This document shows positions 1-4,605 of a stretch of 5,444 nt of DNA, piece by piece. This stretch comes from Pseudomonadota bacterium (GTDB lineage: Bacteria > Pseudomonadota > Gammaproteobacteria > Burkholderiales > Casimicrobiaceae): NCBI GenBank assembly GCA_029571495.1, contig JAKPSO010000339.1:1-5444 (forward strand), read 5' to 3'. The translations under genes were made by a program, and so were the position numbers. Below the pieces are notes generated by a model. The model searched no databases, was not told the origin of the DNA, and saw nothing but the letters and a program-made list of their open reading frames with translations. Position 1 is the stretch's first letter. The number at the start of each line of letters is the position of its first letter.

Positions 1-564
1 TTCCACTTCGAGCCATTGCGTTTGCGTGATATTGCCCGCACGGCGCTCGTCCCAATACTTAAATGCGTCTGAGCCCGAGCCCAGCGTCTTGCCCTTCCAG
101 TTCCCCCGCAACATCGGCCCGGCGGGCAGATAGATGCACGGAATGTTCATGCTGATGGCACCCATCAGCAAGCCCGGCGTGGTTTTATCGCAACCGCCCA
201 TCAACACCGCGCCATCGACGGGATGACTGCGCAGAAGCTCTTCCGTTTCAATTGCAAGCAGATTTCGATAGAGCATCGTCGTCGGCTTCACAAAACTCTC
301 GGCAAGCGATATCGCGGGTAGCTCCAACGGAAATCCGCCAGCCTGCAACACGCCGCGTTTGACGTCTTCCACGCGTTGCTTGAAATGCGAGTGACAGTTG
401 TTGATATCGCTCCACGTGTTGATGATCGCGATCACCGGTTTGCCCGCCCAGTCAGCGTGGTCGTAGCCCATCTGCATCGCACGCGAGCGGTGTCCGAACG
501 AGCGGAAATCGTCCGGCGCGAACCAGCGCGCGCTGCGGAGTTGATCGTAGGTTTTGCGGCTCAT
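1..564 (-). CDS. IlvD/Edd-family dehydratase, probably L-arabinonate/sugar-acid dehydratase (3' part beyond the window)
   Basis: N-terminal 188 residues of a [2Fe-2S] dehydratase that removes water from a sugar acid to give a 2-keto-3-deoxy acid in the cytoplasm. Seen: the cluster ligands C57 (in NTWSDINNCHSH) and C125 (in GGCDKTTPG), with D126 and K127 beside C125 and E89 in SLAES. These match the Mg ligands and carbamylated lysine of the family, and their spacing agrees with that recalled for Rhizobium L-arabinonate dehydratase (C59, E91, C127, D128, K129). The third cysteine, expected near residue 200, falls outside the window. The opening LRSARWFAPDD, then GGFPLELP and MLYRNLLA, resembles the arabinonate/xylonate subgroup more than IlvD of branched-chain amino-acid synthesis, but the exact substrate is an inference. 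ATG at 564 was chosen because the family N-terminus begins there. Its Shine-Dalgarno sequence is weak (AAAG about 10 bases upstream). A 36-codon ORF (671-561) ends on this start as ATGA. Confidence 0.86.
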   Translation of the reverse strand, partial: MSRKTYDQLRSARWFAPDDFRSFGHRSRAMQMGYDHADWAGKPVIAIINTWSDINNCHSHFKQRVEDVKRGVLQAGGFPLELPAISLAESFVKPTTMLYRNLLAIETEELLRSHPVDGAVLMGGCDKTTPGLLMGAISMNIPCIYLPAGPMLRGNWKGKTLGSGSDAFKYWDERRAGNITQTQWLEVE

Positions 565-803
565 GGGACCATCTTTGTTGTTGCGGTTGATAGGCGCAGG
601 GCGGCGATTGGGTCGGGCGCACGGTTGTGAAAGCTCGCGCTGTAGCTTTGCATGGTAGCGCTGTCATTCATGGCTCAAGGGTATCAGTCGCGTGCGATTT
701 TGCAGTGCTTCGTGCCGGATTTTTTGCCGGACGTCACGTTGCGTAGACGCGCGAATCTGCCTCGGCGCGCGAATGGGCGGCACGTGCATCAGAGAGGGGA
801 AAT

Positions 804-880
804 TGGTCGGGGTGAGAGGATTCGAACCTCCGGCCTCTACGTCCCGAACGTAGCGCTCTACCAGGCTAAGCTACACCCCG
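804..880 (-). tRNA. tRNA-Pro (anticodon CGG), CCA encoded
   Basis: A complete 77-nt cloverleaf on the minus strand. The acceptor stem CGGGGTG pairs perfectly with CACCCCG. It carries the C1-G72 pair and A73 typical of bacterial tRNA-Pro, and the CCA tail (804-806) is encoded. The D arm is GCTT/GAGC with GG in the loop. The anticodon stem CTACG/CGTAG encloses TTCGGGA, so the anticodon is CGG (plus-strand 844-846), reading CCG. The T arm is GGAGG-TTCGAAT-CCTCT. It lies 68 bp downstream of ispB on the same strand. No strong promoter is seen in that gap: TTAAGC 18 bp before TAGTAC is a poor match, so co-transcription with ispB is possible. No clear terminator follows it. Confidence 0.97.
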
Positions 881-948
881 ACAGGTGGCCGATGCGGCAG
901 CGATGTCTCGTACTAGAGGGCTGCGGAATCAGCGCTTAAAAACGTCAG

Positions 949-2040
949 CTAAGCGTTGCGCTTCACTGCGTATCCGCACAATTCTAGCATCCATTTTTTC
1001 GCCATTGTGTCGGGCAAATGGGCGATTTCGGCGGCCGCGGCCATCGCTTCGGTCCGCGCTTTTTCGAGGCTGTCGTCGAGCGCGCCGCACGACTCCAACA
1101 CGTCCAGCACCTCGCGAAATTGCCTCGGATCGATCGCATGTGGCGTCGCCAACACTTCACGCACCAGCGCTTTGCCCGCAGGCGTGCCGCGTTGCAGCGC
1201 CATGATGATGGGCAGGGTCAATTTGCCTTCGGCCAAATCGTCGCCCAAACTCTTACCCAACGTGTCGGCGTCGCCGCGGTAATCCAGCACGTCGTCGGCG
1301 ATCTGAAACGCGACACCAAGTCGGCGCGCGTATTCGGAAAGCGCGCGCTCGGTTTTGGCGTCGGCACCCGACGCAATGGCACCAAGCGCGCCCGCCGCTT
1401 CGAAGAGCTTTGCGGTCTTGGCCTCGATCACCCGCATGTAATCGGCCTCGGTCAAATCAAGGTTGCCGAGCGCCATGAGCTGCATGACTTCGCCTTCGGC
1501 GATGCGGTTGGTCGCCTCAGACAGCAATTCGAGCACCCGCATTTGGCCGGTGCCGACCATCACCTGAAACGCGCGGCTGTACAAAAAGTCCCCGACCAAT
1601 ACGCTGGCCGCGTTGCCAAATTGCGCGTTGGCGGTGGCGCGACCACGACGCAGGTCCGACTCGTCGACCACGTCGTCGTGTAGCAAGGTGGCTGTGTGAA
1701 TGAGTTCGATCGTTGCAGCGAGATCGACGATCAGCGGCGAGCGCGAATCGGTGCCCAGCGCTTGCGCCGACAAAAAGACCAGCACTGGCCGCAGGCGCTT
1801 GCCGCCCGCGGAAACGATGTATTCGGCGATCGAGCGCACCAGTGCGACGTCAGAGTCCAGCGTGGCAATGAGCCGCGCATCAAGCAACGCCAGCTCCGGC
1901 AGCAAGTGCTCACGCAGGCCCGCCGCGGCGCTAACGGGGGCGCTGGAGGGAGTGATAGCGGGGGCCGGGGAGGAGGGGGCGTGAGCGGGCCGGCTGCGTT
2001 CGGTGTACATCCTCGAAATTGTAGCGACGCGGTAGCTCAT
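949..2040 (-). CDS. ispB: Polyprenyl (probably octaprenyl) diphosphate synthase
   Basis: Trans-prenyltransferase that extends farnesyl diphosphate with isopentenyl diphosphate to make the C40-type side chain of ubiquinone. It is a soluble all-helical enzyme. Seen: GGKRLRP (79-85), which binds isopentenyl diphosphate; the first Asp-rich motif HDDVVDES with D122, D123 and D126, followed by RRGR; FGNAASVLVGDF (141-152); and the second Asp-rich motif QIADDVLD with D249, D250 and D253. The residue five before the first motif is A117, and a small residue there fits a long-chain product. At 363 residues it is about 40 longer than E. coli IspB (323). The excess is an N-terminal Ala/Pro/Ser stretch (residues 15-41). 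ATG 2040 and ATG 2010 are both possible starts: the first has no clear Shine-Dalgarno, while the second has GAGG immediately adjacent, which is too close. Chain length (C40 versus C45) is inferred. Divergent from rplU; no convincing promoter seen. Confidence 0.93.
   Translation of the reverse strand: MSYRVATISRMYTERSRPAHAPSSPAPAITPSSAPVSAAAGLREHLLPELALLDARLIATLDSDVALVRSIAEYIVSAGGKRLRPVLVFLSAQALGTDSRSPLIVDLAATIELIHTATLLHDDVVDESDLRRGRATANAQFGNAASVLVGDFLYSRAFQVMVGTGQMRVLELLSEATNRIAEGEVMQLMALGNLDLTEADYMRVIEAKTAKLFEAAGALGAIASGADAKTERALSEYARRLGVAFQIADDVLDYRGDADTLGKSLGDDLAEGKLTLPIIMALQRGTPAGKALVREVLATPHAIDPRQFREVLDVLESCGALDDSLEKARTEAMAAAAEIAHLPDTMAKKWMLELCGYAVKRNA
1936..1979 (+). other. G-run cluster (possible G-quadruplex) in the start of ispB
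   Basis: The plus strand, which is the template for ispB, has runs of five, three, five, four and five G at 1936-1940, 1948-1950, 1960-1964, 1967-1970 and 1975-1979. Connecting loops are 7, 9, 2 and 4 bases. It encodes the Ala/Pro/Ser-rich N-terminus of IspB. One loop exceeds the strict seven-base limit, so quadruplex folding is only possible, not shown. Confidence 0.3.
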
Positions 2041-2072
2041 GAGCTCTGCGCCACGTCAAGCGGACGCCGCCC

Positions 2073-2085
2073 CGGAACGGTTCCG
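2073..2085. other. 13-bp palindrome in the ispB-rplU divergent region
   Basis: CGGAAC-G-GTTCCG is a perfect inverted repeat with 6-bp arms and a 1-base centre. It lies 33 bp upstream of the ispB start and about 55 bp upstream of the proposed rplU -35. An operator is possible by position, but no regulator family is recognised and chance cannot be excluded. Confidence 0.25.
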
Positions 2086-2139
2086 CGCCGTGGGTGGCTC
2101 TGAAAATCTGTAACGAACGCTGCGGCGCACCAAAAGGGC

Positions 2140-2168
2140 TGGAAAAAGCCCCGGATTTGGTCTATACT
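2140..2168 (+). promoter_or_regulatory. Sigma70-type promoter of the rplU-rpmA operon
   Basis: The -10 TATACT (2163-2168) matches five of six consensus bases. TGGAAA (2140-2145), 17 bp upstream, matches four of six as a -35. The start of transcription would be near 2175, giving an untranslated leader of about 86 nt. The -10 is convincing. The -35 is weaker and overlaps a small inverted repeat (2136-2151). Confidence 0.65.
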
Positions 2169-2174
2169 TCTAGG

Positions 2175-2260
2175 TTCCTTTCGCTCGGTTCGAGCGCGTT
2201 AGCTATGGTTAACGGGCCAAACGGGTAAGGAATCTAAACAATTCAAAGGTAAGCCTAACA
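2175..2260 (+). promoter_or_regulatory. rplU 5' leader with hairpin and ribosome binding site
   Basis: The leader contains a perfect hairpin, CGCTCG-GTT-CGAGCG (2182-2196), then a weaker GTTA/TAAC pairing (2198-2201 with 2209-2212). An A-rich stretch follows, with AAAGG (2245-2249) about 11 bases before the ATG as the likely ribosome binding site. Ribosomal protein operons are often controlled through leader RNA, but nothing here matches a leader motif I recognise. A regulatory role is only a possibility. Confidence 0.35.
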
Positions 2261-2962
2261 ATGTATGCGGTCATAAAAACCGGCGGAAAGCAGTATCGTA
2301 TCTCCGCTGGCCAAAAATTAAAGGTAGAACAGATACCTGCAGACATCGGCGCAACCATCACTTTTGATCAAGTTCTCGCCGTTGGCGCGGGCTCGGATGT
2401 AGTGTTTGGCGCGCCTCTGGTCTCAGGGGCAAAAGTCGATGCAACGGTCGTTTCGCACGGCCGTGGTGAAAAAGTCACCATCTTCAAGATGCGTCGTCGT
2501 AAACACTATCAGCGTCATGGCGGTCACCGTCAGAACTACACCGAAGTGTTCTTCTCGGCTATTTACGGTGCCAACGGTGCCGAACTCGCCAAGGCCGACG
2601 CGCCTGCGGTGAGCGCTCCTTTGGCACTTGCTGCCGCTGGTGCTGCGGTCGCCGCAGCGCCTGCTGCGAAAAAATCGGCCAAAGTTCGCGGCAAGAAGCG
2701 CGACGGTAGCGACGATCTCGAACTGATCGAAGGTATCGGTCCGAAGATTGCTGGTTTGCTCGTTGACGCTGGCTACGCCACGTTCGACGCAGTGGCCAAA
2801 GCCGCTCCGGACAAGCTGCAAGACGTGCTGACCGCTGCGGGCAGCAAGTTCAACATGGCTAAGCCAGAAACCTGGCCTGAGCAAGCTGCTCTGGCTGCTA
2901 AGGGCGACTGGGCTGCTTTCGACAAGCTCACCGAAGAGCTCGTCGGCGGCGTTCGCAAGTAA
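2261..2962 (+). CDS. rplU: 50S ribosomal protein L21 fused to a C-terminal helix-hairpin-helix domain
   Basis: Residues 1-102 are a complete, standard L21, a large-subunit protein that binds 23S rRNA. It starts MYAVIKTGGKQYR and carries the basic signature IFKMRRRKHYQRHGGHRQ (74-91). Typical L21 ends here at about 103 residues; this protein runs to 233. The extension has an Ala-rich linker (about 112-136), a Lys/Arg-rich patch (137-147), and an acidic lead-in DDLELIEGIGPKIAGLL (151-167) that is a clear helix-hairpin-helix with GIGPK at 158-162. A second helical pair follows to about 194, and a tail contains KPETWPEQAALAAKGDW (201-217). This resembles the HhH/COG3743-type modules found on other proteins, which usually bind nucleic acid or protein. 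Its role on L21 is unknown. The frame is open throughout with no sign of a frameshift, and codon use looks uniform. First gene of the operon, 23 bp before rpmA. Confidence 0.95.
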   Translation: MYAVIKTGGKQYRISAGQKLKVEQIPADIGATITFDQVLAVGAGSDVVFGAPLVSGAKVDATVVSHGRGEKVTIFKMRRRKHYQRHGGHRQNYTEVFFSAIYGANGAELAKADAPAVSAPLALAAAGAAVAAAPAAKKSAKVRGKKRDGSDDLELIEGIGPKIAGLLVDAGYATFDAVAKAAPDKLQDVLTAAGSKFNMAKPETWPEQAALAAKGDWAAFDKLTEELVGGVRK

Positions 2963-2985
2963 TTAAGAGGCGATTGGAGTAAACC

Positions 2986-3255
2986 ATGGCACATAAAAAA
3001 GGCGGCGGCTCAACCCGCAACGGTCGCGATTCCGAATCGAAACGTCTTGGCGTTAAACGCTACGGCGGCCAATTGATTAACGCTGGCACGATCATCATGC
3101 GTCAGCGCGGCACGACCATCCATCCTGGCGTCAACGTCGGTATGGGCAAAGACCACACCCTGTTCGCAACCGTAATGGGAACCGTTCAGTTCGTAGTCAA
3201 GGGCGAGAAAAATCGCACTTACGCGAACATCGTTCCGTTCGTCGCAGCAGAGTAA
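2986..3255 (+). CDS. rpmA: 50S ribosomal protein L27
   Basis: L27 sits near the peptidyl-transferase centre of the 50S subunit, with its flexible N-terminus reaching towards the tRNA ends. Seen: the N-terminus MAHKKGGGSTRNGRDSESKR with no cleavable Firmicutes-type extension, followed by GVKRYGGQ, RQRGT and HPGVNVGMGKDHTLF, all family hallmarks. At 89 residues it is slightly longer than E. coli L27 (85). The last residues, ANIVPFVAAE, do not look like the usual short ending. They are encoded by the first unit of the downstream 61-bp tandem repeat. GGAG (2976-2979) six bases before the ATG is a good ribosome binding site. Co-transcribed with rplU. obg, which commonly follows, is not here. Confidence 0.97.
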   Translation: MAHKKGGGSTRNGRDSESKRLGVKRYGGQLINAGTIIMRQRGTTIHPGVNVGMGKDHTLFATVMGTVQFVVKGEKNRTYANIVPFVAAE

Positions 3256-3441
3256 CGGCTGGTTTTCGCGTGGTGAATTCCGCGCGAACATCGTTCCGTT
3301 CGTCGCAGCAGAGTAACGGCTGGTTTTCGCGTGGTTAAATCCGCGCGAACATCGTTCCGTTCGTCGCAGCAGAGTAATGGGTGGTTTTCGCGTGGTGAAT
3401 TCCGCGCGAACATCGTTCCGTTCGTAGTGACCGTCGAGTAA
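3222..3441 (+). repeat. 61-bp tandem repeats derived from the 3' end of rpmA
   Basis: Three full units lie at 3222-3282, 3283-3343 and 3344-3404, each exactly 61 bp. A fourth is identical for its first 21 bases (3405-3425) and then diverges. Units 1 and 2 differ at two bases in the hairpin loop. Units 1 and 3 differ at two bases just after the stop. Each full unit includes the codons for ANIVPFVAAE and its TAA (3253, 3314, 3375), plus about 29 bp of downstream sequence. Unit 1 is the real end of rpmA; the rest are untranslated. Because 61 is not a multiple of three, no single frame runs through the array. The fourth copy would read ANIVPFVVTVE and then TAA (3439-3441). Confidence 0.95.
3265..3410 (+). 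other. Three identical-stem hairpins in the rpmA 3' region
   Basis: Each repeat junction forms TTCGCGTGG-loop-CCGCGCGAA, a 9-bp stem with one G-U pair and a 6-base loop, at 3265-3288, 3326-3349 and 3387-3410. The loops are TGAATT, TTAAAT and TGAATT: the changes fall only in the loop and all three stems are intact. No T-run follows, so these are not intrinsic terminators. They could slow 3' exonucleases or bind a protein, but this is an inference. Confidence 0.6.
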
Positions 3442-3458
3442 TCAGCGGTTCGCGGCGC

Positions 3459-3488
3459 AAAAAGAAGCACCTTCGGGTGCTTTTTTTT
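3459..3488 (+). terminator. Rho-independent terminator of rplU-rpmA, probably bidirectional
   Basis: The stem AAGCACC/GGTGCTT is closed by a TTCG tetraloop (3472-3475) and followed by eight T (3481-3488), with an A-rich run before the stem. The minus strand reads the same stem followed by TTCTTTTTG, so it can also end the converging lptF-lptG transcript, whose last stop is 50 bp away. Confidence 0.93.
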
Positions 3489-3537
3489 GTCTGCCGTTAC
3501 GTGTGTTGAGTACGCAAAAAGCTGAGTGCGTCAGTTG

Positions 3538-4605
3538 CTAACGTCGCTCCAAGCGATAGAGCATCACCGCGCCTGCCGACAGGAAGATGATGCCGGGCAA
3601 GATCGCTCCGAGGAACGGGGGCCATTCGTGTAGCAAAGCGAGATACGAAAAGAGCTTGTTGCACACGATGAACACCAGGCCCAACAAGATGCCGACGAAG
3701 ATACGCATGCCCACTCCGCCAGCGCGTTGCTGAATCTGCGCGAACGGCAACGCCAAAAGCATCAGCACACAGGTCGCGAGCGGGTAGAAAAACTTGCCCC
3801 ATAGCGCAACCTCAAACCGTCGCGCGTCTTGCTTGTTTGCGCGCAGATGCCCGATGTACTCCCACAGCCCTGCAATCGAGAGGCGTTCAGGTTCGACTTG
3901 AAGCACCGAGAGCATGTTCGGCGTGAGAACCGTGTTCCATGTCATGTTCGGGTGCTGTTGTACGGTGACATTGGTTTTGAATGTGGTCTCGGTCACTCGG
4001 TCAAGTCGCCACTGCTGACCGATCTCAAATGCCCCGCTCTCCGCGATCAACGAGCGCCCCAGGTGAGTGTTGTCGGCATACTCAAAAATGCGCACGCGGC
4101 GCAACGCGCCGTCTGGCAATACGCTGCCAATGTTGATAAAGGTGTTGCCGTCCTTGAACCAGAACCCCGATTCGAACGGTCGGGCCACAAACTGCGTAGT
4201 TCCAGAAAACGCACGCACGCGCAGAATCACCTGCTCAGCGCGCGGCACCACATACTCGCCCACGACGAAGACGACAACAGCGATGACAAGGCTGACGCCC
4301 AGTAGCACGCTCGCGACCTGCAGGATGGAGACGCCGGAGGTGCGCATGACGCTGTATTCGCTGTTACCCGCAAGTTGTGCAAGCGTGAACAGCGTGCCGA
4401 TTAGCGCAGCGACCGGCAGAAGCTCGTAGAGATGCCCGGGAACCGTTGCGGCGACTAACACTGCAAACTGCGCGCCGTTGAGGGCTTTCAGCGCGCCCAA
4501 CTCAGCAAGCAAGTCATAAAAGACCCACAGCATGAGAAGCGCCGCCAGCACCATGAGGACGGATAGCGCGACCTCTTTCGCCATGTATCGATTGAGCGTC
4601 TTCAT
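3538..4605 (-). CDS. lptG: LPS export ABC transporter permease LptG
   Basis: Inner-membrane half of the LptB2FG transporter, which extracts lipopolysaccharide from the inner membrane and passes it to LptC and the periplasmic bridge. Its 355 residues are close to the usual length. Seen: MKTLNRYMAKE at the start, TM1 about 13-35, TM2 about 47-78, and the conserved cytoplasmic stretch NSEYSVMRTSGVS (81-93), which contacts the LptB ATPase. TM3 is about 97-120, a periplasmic jellyroll domain about 121-265, and TM4-6 at about 271-291, 300-325 and 329-350. This 3+3 layout with a beta domain between is diagnostic of LptF/LptG, and the MKTL start and second position in the pair favour LptG. Its ATG overlaps the lptF stop as ATGA, implying translational coupling and balanced synthesis. 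It converges on rpmA across a shared terminator. Confidence 0.95.
   Translation of the reverse strand: MKTLNRYMAKEVALSVLMVLAALLMLWVFYDLLAELGALKALNGAQFAVLVAATVPGHLYELLPVAALIGTLFTLAQLAGNSEYSVMRTSGVSILQVASVLLGVSLVIAVVVFVVGEYVVPRAEQVILRVRAFSGTTQFVARPFESGFWFKDGNTFINIGSVLPDGALRRVRIFEYADNTHLGRSLIAESGAFEIGQQWRLDRVTETTFKTNVTVQQHPNMTWNTVLTPNMLSVLQVEPERLSIAGLWEYIGHLRANKQDARRFEVALWGKFFYPLATCVLMLLALPFAQIQQRAGGVGMRIFVGILLGLVFIVCNKLFSYLALLHEWPPFLGAILPGIIFLSAGAVMLYRLERR

Noticed and set aside
804..880. tRNA-Pro as an integration site for a mobile element
   Set aside because: No integrase, no repeated tRNA 3' end and no foreign-looking genes are present on either side in the window.
652..939. 95-codon plus-strand open frame
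   Set aside because: It runs straight through the complete tRNA-Pro gene on the other strand, so it is not a plausible protein gene.
1018..1683. 221-codon open frame on the plus strand opposite ispB
   Set aside because: It is wholly antisense to a gene with clear catalytic motifs, shows no recognisable domain, and is expected in GC-rich coding DNA.
2136..2151. Terminator-like hairpin on the minus strand (GGGCT-TTTTCC-AGCCC then TTTT)
   Set aside because: The stem is only 5 bp, the T-run is short, no gene upstream on that strand would need it, and it overlaps the rplU promoter.
2423..2884. 153-codon minus-strand open frame opposite rplU
   Set aside because: It is antisense to the L21 fusion gene, has no family resemblance, and is a shadow of biased codon use.
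3222..3425. CRISPR array
   Set aside because: The units are contiguous 61-bp tandem copies of a gene end, with no alternation of constant repeats and unique spacers.
3219..3470. Minus-strand open frame made of repeated peptides
   Set aside because: Its repetition only reflects the 61-bp DNA repeats read in shifted frames. It lies between a terminator and rpmA, antisense, with no ribosome binding site seen.
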